Positions 24,747 through 32,781 of a stretch of DNA of 59,538 bases are shown here, one piece after another. Under the pieces are notes generated by a model, which made no database searches, had not been told where the DNA came from, and saw nothing but the letters and a program-made list of their open reading frames with translations. How positions within the stretch are numbered: the stretch's first letter is position 1; each line of letters opens with the position of its first letter. The position numbers and the translations under genes are program-made. Origin of the DNA: an uncultured Oscillospiraceae bacterium (GTDB taxonomy: Bacteria > Bacillota > Clostridia > Oscillospirales > Oscillospiraceae); assembly GCA_944385665.1 (NCBI GenBank), contig CALWYB010000009.1, positions 1 to 59,538 of the forward strand, read 5' to 3'.

Positions 24747-24767
24747 GTTAATGATTAAGCCGTTAAC
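24747..24767 (+). promoter_or_regulatory. Candidate MarR operator of the ABC operon
   Basis: Dyad arms GTTAA (24747-24751) and TTAAC (24763-24767) lie 21 bp end to end, with an inner TTAA-TGA-TTAA palindrome. The site sits just downstream of the -10 box, where repressor binding would block the operon. Confidence 0.55.
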
Positions 24768-24799
24768 GAAAGTTGTCGAAGGAGAAGGGAGGGAACGAT

Positions 24800-25258
24800 T
24801 TGGCCAACCTTGCCATCGATCTGGGGATGCTGGAACACAAGCTCCACCAGGCCCACCGCAGCGCGGTGCAGGCGGAGCTGAACGCCGCCGGACTGCAGGA
24901 GGTGGGGCACCCATTGCTGCTGTGCATTCTGCGCAGTGCCGGAGACCGCTGTCCCGACGGACAGATCCAGGCCCAGCGGGAGCTGTCCACCCTGCTGGAT
25001 ATTTCCCCGGCGGCGGTCGCCACCTCGCTGAAATCCCTGGAGAAAAAGGGGTATATCCACCGGGAACCGGAGCCCGGCGATGCCCGGCGCAACCGGGTGC
25101 AGCTGACCCCCAAAGGGCAGCAGGCGGTGGATGACTGCTTTGCCTGCCTGCAGCGGGTGAGCCGGCGGATGTACGCCGGCTTTACCACCCAGGAGCAGAC
25201 CCAGCTGCACAGCTACTATATGCGGGCGCTGGACAATCTCCACCTGGAGCCCCAATAA
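24800..25258 (+). CDS. MarR-family regulator of the ABC exporter operon
   Basis: The product is about 152 residues with a MarR winged helix (about 55-100, RELSTLLDISPAAVATSLKSLEKKGYIHRE, then wing PGDARRNRVQLTPKGQQAV). The TTG at 24800 is taken as start because GGGAGG lies at the right distance. A TTG nine codons earlier (24773) has no ribosome site. It is followed after 52 bases by two ABC exporter half-genes, and an operator-like dyad lies over its transcription start. It is probably a repressor of the exporter, released by a drug or metabolite. Confidence 0.88.
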   Translation: MANLAIDLGMLEHKLHQAHRSAVQAELNAAGLQEVGHPLLLCILRSAGDRCPDGQIQAQRELSTLLDISPAAVATSLKSLEKKGYIHREPEPGDARRNRVQLTPKGQQAVDDCFACLQRVSRRMYAGFTTQEQTQLHSYYMRALDNLHLEPQ

Positions 25259-25310
25259 TCCCCGGTCCATCCCGCCCGCTGGGCGGCGGGGAAAGAAAGG
25301 ATGATTTGAC

Positions 25311-27050
25311 TTGCTTCAACTGTTTTTGACCCACCTCCAGGGATATAAACGGCAGGCCATCAAGGCCCCGATCCTGATTATCCTGGAGGTCATCTGCGAG
25401 CTGCTGCTCCCTCTGGTCATGTCGGAGATCGTGGACACCGCCATCCCCAGCGGCGATGTGAACTACATCTTCAAAATGGGCCTTCTGATGCTGGCCCTGG
25501 CCGGGGTGTCCATGACCTGCGGTGTGCTGGCCTCCAAGTATGCGGCCTTTGCCAGCCAGGGCTTCGGCGCCAACCTGCGCCAGTGCCTCTTCGACAAGGT
25601 ACAGGAGTTCTCCTTTGCCGACATCGACCGCTTCTCCTCCGCCTCCCTCATCACCCGCATGACCAACGACGTAAACGCCATGACCATGATGCTGGCCATG
25701 GGCCTTCGGATGCTGGTCCGTGCCCCGGTGATGCTGGTGGCCGCGTTGTGCATCAGCTTTACCCTCAACGCCAAGCTGGCGCTGATCCTGGTGGTGGTCA
25801 TCCCCCTGATGCTCATCGCCGTGGGCGGCCTGATGTTTATGTGTACCCGCCTGTTTGAGGCCATGCAGAAAAAGATCGACAACCTGAACAACACCCTCCA
25901 GGAGAACCTGGTGGCCATCCGGGTGGTGAAGATCTTCGTGCGGGCGGATTTTGAGCGGAAAAAATTCAAGAAATCCAACGACGAGCTGATGAACGCCGCC
26001 CTGGCGGTGGGCCTGCGCATCATTGCCATTTTGCCTATTATGATGCTGGCTATGAACGGCGCCACCGTGGCGGTGCTGTACTTCGGCGGCCGGATGGTCA
26101 TGGGCGGCACCTTCCTGGTGGGTGATCTCCAGGCTTTCATCAACTACATCGTCCAGATCCTTATGAGCGTAATGATGGTGGCCATGTCCCTGCTGCAGCT
26201 CTCCCGTGCCCAGGCCTGCGCCCACCGGATTAACGAGGTGCTGAACACCGAGCCCTCCGTGGAGGATAAGCCCAACGCCAAGGAACAGGCCCTGCCCGCC
26301 CCTCGCGGTGAGGTGGAGTTCCGGGACGTGTCCTTCCGGTATGTGGCCACCGGCACCGGGGATGACGTGCTCTCCCACATTAGCTTCCATGTGAAGCCCG
26401 GGCAGTTTGTGGCCCTGGTGGGGGGCACCGGCACCGGCAAGTCCTCTCTGGTGAATCTGATCCCCCGGTTTTACGACGTCACCGGCGGCGCGGTGCTGCT
26501 GGACGGCGTGGACGTGCGGGACTACCCCCTGGAGGAGCTGCGCAGCCGCATCGGCATGGTGCTCCAGACCAATGTGCTCTTTACCGGCACCATCCGGGAC
26601 AATCTGAAGTGGGGCAAGGAGGACGCCACCGAGGAGGAGATCATCCAGGCGGCCAAGGACGCCCAGGCCTACGACTTCATCATGGCCCTGCCCGACGGCT
26701 TTGACACCCTGCTCACCCAGGGGGGCACCAACGTCTCCGGCGGCCAGAAGCAGCGGCTTTGTATTGCCCGGGCCATGCTGAGAAAGCCGGCGGTGCTCAT
26801 CCTGGACGACTCCACCTCCGCCGTGGACTCCGCCACCGAGGCGGCCATCCGGGAGTCCTTCGCCAAGAACCTGAAGGACACCACCGTCATCATCATTGCC
26901 CAGCGCATCTCCTCGGTGCAGTACGCCGACGAGATCCTCATCCTGGAGGACGACCACATCGCCGCCCAGGGTACCCACGACGAGCTGCTTCAGAGCAGCC
27001 CCATTTATCAGGAAATCTATCAATCTCAGCAGGAAGGGGTGGGTGAATAA
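25311..27050 (+). CDS. ABC exporter subunit with degenerate ATP site (BmrC/LmrC/TM287-like)
   Basis: The 579-residue half-transporter has a six-helix membrane domain (about 1-320) and a nucleotide-binding domain. The latter contains Walker A GGTGTGKSS near residue 370, signature VSGGQ near 474 and Walker B LILDDSTS near 495. The catalytic Glu after Walker B is Asp, and the H-loop histidine is Gln (IIIAQRISS near 527). These are the marks of the non-consensus half of a heterodimeric exporter. The start is TTG with AAAGG upstream, after a GC hairpin. The partner begins at the last base of its stop codon (TAATG). It probably exports drugs or lipids. Regulation by the upstream MarR protein is inferred. 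Confidence 0.9.
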   Translation: MLQLFLTHLQGYKRQAIKAPILIILEVICELLLPLVMSEIVDTAIPSGDVNYIFKMGLLMLALAGVSMTCGVLASKYAAFASQGFGANLRQCLFDKVQEFSFADIDRFSSASLITRMTNDVNAMTMMLAMGLRMLVRAPVMLVAALCISFTLNAKLALILVVVIPLMLIAVGGLMFMCTRLFEAMQKKIDNLNNTLQENLVAIRVVKIFVRADFERKKFKKSNDELMNAALAVGLRIIAILPIMMLAMNGATVAVLYFGGRMVMGGTFLVGDLQAFINYIVQILMSVMMVAMSLLQLSRAQACAHRINEVLNTEPSVEDKPNAKEQALPAPRGEVEFRDVSFRYVATGTGDDVLSHISFHVKPGQFVALVGGTGTGKSSLVNLIPRFYDVTGGAVLLDGVDVRDYPLEELRSRIGMVLQTNVLFTGTIRDNLKWGKEDATEEEIIQAAKDAQAYDFIMALPDGFDTLLTQGGTNVSGGQKQRLCIARAMLRKPAVLILDDSTSAVDSATEAAIRESFAKNLKDTTVIIIAQRISSVQYADEILILEDDHIAAQGTHDELLQSSPIYQEIYQSQQEGVGE

Positions 27051-29206
27051 TGCCGGGACCCAATCGCGCCCCCCGAGGGGGATATCAAAAGCCCAAGAAT
27101 ATGGGCAAAACCATCAGCCGTCTGCTGGGCTACCTCACCCGCAGCAAGCTGCCGCTGCTGGCGGTGCTGGGCTGCCTGCTGGTGTCGGTGTGCACCAACC
27201 TGGGCGGCTCCTATATGATGCGAGGCATCATCAACGACTTTATCTGGTTGGGCTGTACCGATGTGGCCGGTCTGGCCCAGTCCATTGCCATGCTGGTAGG
27301 CGTTTACCTGCTGGGCTGTCTGGCCACCTACGGCCAGGCCGCGGTCATGGTGCGCCTGGCCCAGCGGGGCGTCAACCGCCTGCGCAAGGACCTGTTCGAC
27401 AAGCTCCAGGACCTGCCTCTGAGCTACTTTGACCAGCATCCCCACGGCGAGCTGATGAGCCGCTTCACCAACGACGCGGACAACGTGCAGCTGGCCCTAG
27501 AGCAGAGCGTGGTCTCCCTGTGCTCCAGCTGCCTGATGTTTGTGGGGCTGGTGCTGCTCATGCTCTTCATCAACTGGAAGCTGTTTATCGTCACCGCTCT
27601 GCTGCTGGTGGTGACCATCCAGCTCTTCAAGCGGCTGGGCGGCCGCAGCCGCAAGTTCTATCAGCAGCAGCAGGCTGCTCTGGGCGATGTAAACGGCAAC
27701 ATCCAGGAGATGATCGAGGGTCTGAAGGTGGTCAAGGCCTTTACTCACGAGGAGAAGGCCAAGGAGGAGTTCCAGAAGCTCAACGAGACCTACCGGGACG
27801 CGGCTCAGAAGGCCAACTACTACTCCACCATGATCATGCCCGTCTCGGGCAACCTGATGAACATCAGCTACGCCCTCACCGCCGCCTTCGGCGGACTGCT
27901 GTCCGTCCTCCAGGGCTTTGACCTGGGCGGCCTGGTGGTCTACCTCAACTACTCCAAGCAGGTGGGCCAGCCCCTCAACCAGATCTCCCAGCAGATGACC
28001 ACCCTGCTGTCCGCCCTGGCCGGCGCTGAGCGGATCTTTGAGGTCATGGACACCCAGCCTGAGGTGGATCAGGGCACCGTCACCCTGGTGGGGGCGGAGA
28101 AGGACGCCAACGGCACTCTGCGGGAGTATACCGGCACCGGCCGGCCCCACACCTGGGCCTGGAAGACCCCCCGCAACGCCGGGATGGCTCTGGTGCCCGT
28201 GCTCATCGGCCCGGGGGACACCCCCATTGAACTGGGCCAGGCGGTGCGGGAGAAAAAGGGCCTGAAGCTGCTGCCTCCCCACCAGGAGTCCGACCAGGGC
28301 ATCTGGGTGCGGGTGGAGCCCGACGGTACCCTCACCCAGGTCACCGACATGGCCGCTCTGGCCAACCACGGCTGGGCCTGGAAGTACCCCGACCGGGAGG
28401 GGAAGAGCACCCTGCACATCATCCGGGGCACGGTGCGCAACGTGCCCGGGGAGGACTGCTACCTCACCGAGCTCAAGGGCGCGGTGCGCTTTAACCACGT
28501 GGACTTCTCCTACGTCCCCGGCAAGCGGATTTTGAAGGACGTGTCGGTGTATGCCAACCCCGGCCAGAAGATCGCCTTCGTGGGCTCCACCGGCGCGGGC
28601 AAGACCACCATCACCAACCTTATCAACCGCTTCTACGAGATCGAGGGCGGCCTCATTACCTACGACGGCATCGACGTGAAGGCCATCCGCAAGGACGACC
28701 TGCGCCGCTCTCTGGGCGCGGTGCTCCAGGATACCCACCTGTTTACCGGCACCATCATGGATAACATCCGCTACGGCCGCCTGGACGCCACCGACGAGGA
28801 GTGCATCGCCGCCGCCAAGAGCGCCAACGCCTACTCCTTCATCCGCCGCCTGCCCGACGGCTACAACACCATGGTTACCGGCGACGGCGCCAACCTGAGC
28901 CAGGGCCAGCGGCAGCTGCTGGCCATCGCCCGGGCCGCCGTGGCTGATCCCCCGGTGATGATCCTGGACGAGGCCACCTCCTCCATCGATACCCGCACCG
29001 AGCGGCACATCGAGCAGGGCATGGACGCCCTGATGGAGGGCCGTACCGTCTTTGTCATTGCCCACCGCCTGTCCACCGTGCGCAACTCCAACTGCATCGT
29101 GGTCATCGAGCACGGCGAAATTCAGGAGAAGGGCAACCACCAGCAGCTGCTGGACCAGAAGGGCCGCTACTACCAGCTGTACACCGGCCAGTTCCAGCTT
29201 ACCTGA
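27050..29206 (+). CDS. ABC exporter subunit with consensus ATP site and a linker insertion (BmrD/LmrD-like)
   Basis: The partner half-transporter is 718 residues, about 130 longer than a standard half. The membrane domain (about 50-335) and the nucleotide-binding domain (about 478-718) are separated by a hydrophilic insertion (about 345-475). The insertion holds a twice-occurring aromatic motif, HTWAWKTP near 366 and HGWAWKYP near 439. Walker A GSTGAGKTT lies near 510, signature LSQGQ near 615, Walker B VMILDEATSSID near 636 and the H-loop VIAHRLST near 668. All catalytic residues are present, so this subunit supplies the active Walker site. The LSQGQ signature replaces the usual LSGGQ. Translation is coupled to the upstream subunit. 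Confidence 0.9.
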   Translation: MPGPNRAPRGGYQKPKNMGKTISRLLGYLTRSKLPLLAVLGCLLVSVCTNLGGSYMMRGIINDFIWLGCTDVAGLAQSIAMLVGVYLLGCLATYGQAAVMVRLAQRGVNRLRKDLFDKLQDLPLSYFDQHPHGELMSRFTNDADNVQLALEQSVVSLCSSCLMFVGLVLLMLFINWKLFIVTALLLVVTIQLFKRLGGRSRKFYQQQQAALGDVNGNIQEMIEGLKVVKAFTHEEKAKEEFQKLNETYRDAAQKANYYSTMIMPVSGNLMNISYALTAAFGGLLSVLQGFDLGGLVVYLNYSKQVGQPLNQISQQMTTLLSALAGAERIFEVMDTQPEVDQGTVTLVGAEKDANGTLREYTGTGRPHTWAWKTPRNAGMALVPVLIGPGDTPIELGQAVREKKGLKLLPPHQESDQGIWVRVEPDGTLTQVTDMAALANHGWAWKYPDREGKSTLHIIRGTVRNVPGEDCYLTELKGAVRFNHVDFSYVPGKRILKDVSVYANPGQKIAFVGSTGAGKTTITNLINRFYEIEGGLITYDGIDVKAIRKDDLRRSLGAVLQDTHLFTGTIMDNIRYGRLDATDEECIAAAKSANAYSFIRRLPDGYNTMVTGDGANLSQGQRQLLAIARAAVADPPVMILDEATSSIDTRTERHIEQGMDALMEGRTVFVIAHRLSTVRNSNCIVVIEHGEIQEKGNHQQLLDQKGRYYQLYTGQFQLT

Positions 29207-29220
29207 GATTCCAGAGCATA

Positions 29221-29250
29221 AAAAAAGACCGCCGAGAGGCGGTCTTTTTT
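29221..29250. terminator. Bidirectional terminator between the ABC exporter and mntP
   Basis: A GACCGCC/GGCGGTC stem with a GAGA loop is flanked by A6 and T6, between convergent stop codons. Confidence 0.9.
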
Positions 29251-29810
29251 TAAATCAGTCCCAGGTGCTCCACCAAAATCTTGCAGCCCATGAGGATCAG
29301 GACAATGCCTCCGGCCAGCTCGGCCCGGGACTTGCCCCGCTCACCCACGATGCCGCCCGCCTTTACCCCGATGGCGGAGAGCACGAAGGTGGTCACGCCA
29401 ATGAGGGCGATGGCCCAGTAGATGTTGACCTGGAGAAAGGCGAAGGTGATGCCCACGGTGAGGGCGTCGATGCTGGTGGCCACCGCCAGGGGCAGCATGG
29501 CCTTGGGGGAGAAGGATGCCCCCACCTCTTCCTCCTCCTGACTGCGGGACTCCCGCACCATGTTGGCGCCGATGAGGCCCAGCAGCACAAAGGCGATCCA
29601 GTGGTCGATGCTGGTGATGAAGCTCTGGAACCGGGAGCCCAGCAGCCACCCCAGAAAGGGCATCAGGGCCTGAAAGCCGCCAAACCAGATTCCGGCGGTG
29701 AGGGCATGGCCCACACGCACCCGCCCCGCCGACAGCCCCTTGCACACCGACACGGCAAAGGCGTCCATGGACAGCCCCACCGCAATGAGAAACAGCTCCC
29801 AAATACTCAT
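29250..29810 (-). CDS. mntP: Manganese efflux pump MntP
   Basis: The product is 186 residues with six hydrophobic segments, the size of the MntP (YebN) family that exports Mn2+. The first helix has the family pattern AVGLSMDAFAVSVCKGL with its acidic residue, and the fourth has VATSIDALTVGITFAF. A central charged loop (ESRSQEEEE) lies in the cytosol. GAGAGGAG precedes the start. A manganese-sensing yybP-ykoY riboswitch with a terminator lies directly upstream, which independently supports a Mn2+ export role. Confidence 0.93.
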   Translation of the reverse strand: MSIWELFLIAVGLSMDAFAVSVCKGLSAGRVRVGHALTAGIWFGGFQALMPFLGWLLGSRFQSFITSIDHWIAFVLLGLIGANMVRESRSQEEEEVGASFSPKAMLPLAVATSIDALTVGITFAFLQVNIYWAIALIGVTTFVLSAIGVKAGGIVGERGKSRAELAGGIVLILMGCKILVEHLGLI

Positions 29811-29830
29811 AAAAACTCCTCTCCGCCGGC

Positions 29831-29956
29831 AAAAAAACGAGACTTATCCGCTCTCACGGATAAGTCTCGTCATGTAAAACAAAGCCAGAGGGTCCGAACC
29901 CCCAGTATGTTGACCTTGCTACGCGGGAACCCCGCGCCGACTACTCCCTTATGTGT
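29831..29956 (-). ncRNA. yybP-ykoY manganese riboswitch with terminator expression platform
   Basis: On the minus strand the leader has conserved landmarks of this class: GGGAGTAGTC, GGTCAACATAC, GGCTTTGTTTTACATGACGAGAC. A 14-bp terminator stem (29837-29850 with 29857-29870) and a T-run at 29831-29836 follow. Mn2+ binding by such aptamers prevents termination and turns on efflux genes. It lies just before mntP. Confidence 0.88.
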
Positions 29957-29962
29957 AGGGGG

Positions 29963-29992
29963 ATGGTATCACGGTTTTGGGGGATTAGTCAA
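29963..29992 (-). promoter_or_regulatory. Promoter of the mntP riboswitch transcript
   Basis: On the minus strand TTGACT (29987-29992), an 18-bp spacer and TACCAT (29963-29968) precede the riboswitch. Confidence 0.65.
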
Positions 29993-30022
29993 GACAAACT
30001 GTGTCGAAGAGGCCGGATTTTC

Positions 30023-30382
30023 TTAAAATTTTTCCAGCTTCTCCAGGTCCATCACAAACACGGTCACGCCGCCCAGCTCCACATTGACAGGCACTGAGGG
30101 CATGGCGGCGGCATACTGGTTGCCGGTGGGCATGGCCACGTTGGAGTAGATGGTCTGCTTGCGCTTGCCGGCGCACTGCTTTAAGATCTCCAGGGCCCGG
30201 TCCAGCTGGTCGGCGGGCACGCCCAGCATAATGGTGATGTTCTTTTTCTTCCAGAAGCCGCCGGTGGAGCTGAGCATAGTGACAAAGAAGCCGTTTTTGT
30301 TCAGCTGGCTGACGGTGGTGTCGTAATCGTCCTCCTGGACCACGGCCAGAATAAGCTTGCTGTGGGCATTGACAGTATCCAT
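30023..30382 (-). CDS. darA: Cyclic-di-AMP receptor protein DarA/PstA
   Basis: This PII-like trimeric protein is 119 residues and binds c-di-AMP. The sequence has the family landmarks: KLILAVVQEDD at the start, the TGGFWKKKNITIMLGV segment, KQCAGKRKQT and a C-terminal VELGGVTVFVMDLEKLEKF. The downstream target of DarA is unknown even in model species. The gene is alone between the sigma-factor promoter region and the mntP leader. The c-di-AMP phosphodiesterase GdpP is encoded about 17 kb away in the same window. Confidence 0.9.
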   Translation of the reverse strand: MDTVNAHSKLILAVVQEDDYDTTVSQLNKNGFFVTMLSSTGGFWKKKNITIMLGVPADQLDRALEILKQCAGKRKQTIYSNVAMPTGNQYAAAMPSVPVNVELGGVTVFVMDLEKLEKF

Positions 30383-30535
30383 CGCTAGGACCTCGCTCTC
30401 GTGAAGATGTAACCGTCCTGTGGTAGATTGCCGGACGGCGGGATGGTATCCTTAGGACATATGATACAACATTCGCCGGGAAAAGAAAAGCGGGAATTGC
30501 CGCAGACCTTTCCCGGTGAAAAATTGATTCCAATT

Positions 30536-30562
30536 TGTAACCTTTTTCCTCGCCGTACCGTC
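30536..30562 (+). promoter_or_regulatory. ECF-type promoter before the sigma-factor gene
   Basis: TGTAACC (30536-30542), a 16-bp spacer starting with a T-run, and CGTC (30559-30562) match the AAC/CGT pattern read by group-1-like ECF sigma factors. It lies about 55 bases before an ECF sigma gene, which suggests autoregulation. Confidence 0.75.
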
Positions 30563-30619
30563 TTAAGAGGTGATCAGCTGGATCACCCCAAGCCAAGAGA
30601 AAGGAGCCCGTCCCCAACT

Positions 30620-31108
30620 ATGGCCACCCAGCTCATGGACAAGGAAACCTTCTGCACGCTGATCTTAGAGCACCAGAACGCCATGTACCGCGCCGCCCGT
30701 TCCATCCTGAACCGTCCGGAGGATGTGGAGGACGCGGTGCAGGAGGCCATCTGCGCCGCCTTTGCCCACCGGGGAGACCTGCGGGACCCCCAGCGCTTCA
30801 AGCCCTGGCTGCTGCGCATCGTGGTCAACACCTGCTATGAGACCTGCCGCAAGCAGAAGAAGGTCATTGACCTGAGCCAGGTGGAGGGGGTGCTGGAGGC
30901 CCCCAACGCCGACCCCACCGAGTCCATCTCCCTGTGGCAGGCGGTACTGGCCCTGCCGGAGTCCCTGCGCACGGCGGTGACCCTGTTTTACTACGAGGAC
31001 TGTACGGTGGCTCAAATCGCCCAGATCTTGCACATCTCCCAGGGGGCGGTGAAACTGCGGCTGAGCCGGGGACGGGCGCGCCTGCGGACGATTTTGAACG
31101 AGGATTGA
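30620..31108 (+). CDS. ECF-family RNA polymerase sigma factor
   Basis: The product is about 162 residues with sigma region 2 (about 15-80, AARSILNRPEDVEDAVQEAICAAF, FKPWLLRIVVNTCYE) and region 4 (about 105-155, LPESLRTAVTLFYYEDCTVAQIAQILHISQGAVKLRLSRGRARLR). The start at 30620 is the first ATG of the conserved frame. The AAAGGAG site is 15 bases away, a little far, and an ATG five codons later is possible. An RsiV-like anti-sigma gene follows after 9 bases. Together with the ECF promoter upstream this forms a self-controlled stress module, probably for cell-envelope damage. Confidence 0.9.
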   Translation: MATQLMDKETFCTLILEHQNAMYRAARSILNRPEDVEDAVQEAICAAFAHRGDLRDPQRFKPWLLRIVVNTCYETCRKQKKVIDLSQVEGVLEAPNADPTESISLWQAVLALPESLRTAVTLFYYEDCTVAQIAQILHISQGAVKLRLSRGRARLRTILNED

Positions 31109-31117
31109 GGGATCGCC

Positions 31118-31960
31118 ATGAACCATTTCGACGAACAACTGAGACAGCGAGCCAGGCAGGAGCCCTCTCCGGTGCCTGAGAGCTTCCGACGCCGGGTCCA
31201 GGCAGCCTGCGACGGACTGGAGGAGGACGAAACGGCCCGAAGCGGACGGCACCGCAGGCGGGGAGCCTGGAAGGCCTGGTCGGCGGCGGCTGTGGTCACC
31301 CTGTTTGTGGCCCTGCCCAACGTGTCCGTCTCGGCGGCCAGTGCCCTGGAGCAGGTGCCGGTACTGGGCAGCCTGGTGCGGGTCATTACCCTGCGCAACT
31401 ACTTCTATGACGACGGCCACAGCACCGCCCACGTGTCGGTGCCCCAGGTGGAGGGGGCGGGCACAGCGGGCCAGCAGGTGAACCAGGAGGTTCAGGCCAA
31501 CATCCAGAGTCTGCTGGACCAGTTTTATGAGGACGCGGACCTGCTGGCCCAGACCGGGGGCTATCAGGACCTGAGCGTGTCCTACGACGTGGTCACCGAC
31601 AACGACCACTGGTTCACCCTGCGGGTGTGCGCCGTCCAGGCCCAGGGCAGCGGCAATCAGATCCTGCGCTACTACCACATGGACAAGGATACCGGCTGGC
31701 AGGCCACTCTGTCCGACCTGTTTCCGGAGGACAGCGACTACGTGACGGTGCTGTCCGGGCAGGTGCGGGAGCAGCTGGAGGGGGAGCCGGACTTCTTCCA
31801 GGACTTTTCCGCCATCGACCCGGAACAGAGCTTCTACTGGGGGGAGGACGGCAGTCTGGTGCTGGTCTTTGATGAGGCCAGCGTGCTGCCCGCCTCCTAC
31901 GGAAACCCGGAGGTGGTCATTTCCGCCCAGGTGGTGGAGCAGCTGAGGCAGGAGAGCTGA
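31118..31960 (+). CDS. RsiV-like anti-sigma factor (DUF3298/DUF4163)
   Basis: The 280-residue membrane protein has a cytosolic N-terminal segment (about 1-55, rich in Arg and acidic residues) and a single membrane helix (about 57-75, AWSAAAVVTLFVALPNVSV). Its extracytoplasmic part has the DUF4163/DUF3298 fold (YYHMDKDTGWQATLSDLFPEDSDYV, FYWGEDGSLVLVFDEASVLP). In RsiV this external part binds lysozyme and is then cut to free the sigma factor. The position right after the ECF gene supports the anti-sigma role. Whether lysozyme is the signal here cannot be seen. Confidence 0.82.
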   Translation: MNHFDEQLRQRARQEPSPVPESFRRRVQAACDGLEEDETARSGRHRRRGAWKAWSAAAVVTLFVALPNVSVSAASALEQVPVLGSLVRVITLRNYFYDDGHSTAHVSVPQVEGAGTAGQQVNQEVQANIQSLLDQFYEDADLLAQTGGYQDLSVSYDVVTDNDHWFTLRVCAVQAQGSGNQILRYYHMDKDTGWQATLSDLFPEDSDYVTVLSGQVREQLEGEPDFFQDFSAIDPEQSFYWGEDGSLVLVFDEASVLPASYGNPEVVISAQVVEQLRQES

Positions 31961-31993
31961 CCGGGGGGCCGGGAAGAATTTCCCCGAGGTGTC

Positions 31994-32022
31994 TTGACAA
32001 TGCGGGAGGGGACTGCTATATT
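31994..32022 (+). promoter_or_regulatory. Promoter of the MarR-family gene
   Basis: Consensus TTGACA (31994-31999), a 17-bp spacer and TATATT (32017-32022) lie about 30 bases before the start codon. Confidence 0.8.
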
Positions 32023-32054
32023 CGTAGTACCCCGGAAAAGGAGGTTTTGGCGTT

Positions 32055-32489
32055 ATGGCCTGGGACTTTTTTGCCCATATGCGCACGCTGGAGCTGCTCT
32101 ACCATAAAATGCAGGTCCCTGTGCTGGAACAATATCAGCTCACCCAGATCGAGCTGGATGTGCTGCTCTTTCTCTCTCACCACCCCCAACAGGACACGGC
32201 CAAGGACATTGTGGAGATCCGCCGTCTGACCAAGTCCCATGTCTCCGCGGCGGTGGAGGGCCTGGTGCAGCGCAACTATCTCCAGCGCCTGCGCCGCCCC
32301 GACAACAAAAAGCTTATTCACCTGGTGCTGCTCCCCGACGCCGCCCCCGCGGTCCAGGACGGCCAGGCCCAGCAGCGGGCCTTTTTCCAGACCCTGAAAG
32401 AGGGCTTTACCCCCGAGGAGGTCCAGGTGCTCAACGCCATGCTCACCCGCATCAGTGAAAACGCCAAAGAGACCTACAATCAGCTATAA
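32055..32489 (+). CDS. MarR-family transcriptional regulator
   Basis: The product is 144 residues with a MarR winged helix (LTQIELDVLLFLSHHPQQDTAKDIVEIRRLTKSHVSAAVEGLVQRNYL, wing PDNKKLIHLVL). The start has AAAAGGAGG. It has its own strong promoter and terminator and is therefore a single-gene unit, unlike the two other MarR genes here, which are coupled to transporters. Its target is unknown. Confidence 0.87.
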   Translation: MAWDFFAHMRTLELLYHKMQVPVLEQYQLTQIELDVLLFLSHHPQQDTAKDIVEIRRLTKSHVSAAVEGLVQRNYLQRLRRPDNKKLIHLVLLPDAAPAVQDGQAQQRAFFQTLKEGFTPEEVQVLNAMLTRISENAKETYNQL

Positions 32490-32490
32490 G

Positions 32491-32528
32491 AAAACCGGCC
32501 CGTCTCAATCTGGAGACGGGCCGGTTTT
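32491..32528. terminator. Bidirectional terminator after the MarR gene
   Basis: A 16-bp perfect stem (32491-32506 with 32513-32528) rich in GC, with A and T flanks, lies between convergent genes. Confidence 0.9.
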
Positions 32529-32530
32529 TG

Positions 32531-32734
32531 CTAGGTGCCCGAGTCTCCCGAGTCGGGGAGCCGGGTCTGAGTTCCGAAGTAAAAGGCGATGACCACGGAA
32601 AAAATGGTCAGAAAACTCTGGGCATCCACCAAGCCGTTGGCGGTCATGTGGCCAAACACGCCGGTGAGCATCAGGGTGACCAGGCTTTTTACGTCCAGCA
32701 GCTGGGCCAGAAGCCTGCGAACAAAGGCGCCCAT
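32531..32734 (-). CDS. Small holin-like membrane protein
   Basis: The 67-residue protein has a hydrophobic middle: about 17-35 (SLVTLMLTGVFGHMTANG) and 40-55 (FLTIFSVVIAFYFGTQT). The KSLVTL...FLTIFSVVIAFYFGTQ pattern is common in small putative holins of Firmicute phages. The start has a very good GGAAGGAGG site, so it is likely expressed. No endolysin or other phage gene is near. It may be a phage relic or a small membrane protein recruited by the host. Confidence 0.6.
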   Translation of the reverse strand: MGAFVRRLLAQLLDVKSLVTLMLTGVFGHMTANGLVDAQSFLTIFSVVIAFYFGTQTRLPDSGDSGT

Positions 32735-32781
32735 GGCGTTCCCTCCTTCCCGGCTATTCTATGCCGGGAAGAGGGGAGGGG

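Noticed and set aside
32531-32734. Prophage remnant
   Set aside because: Only one holin-like gene is present. No endolysin, integrase, structural gene or attachment site was seen nearby.
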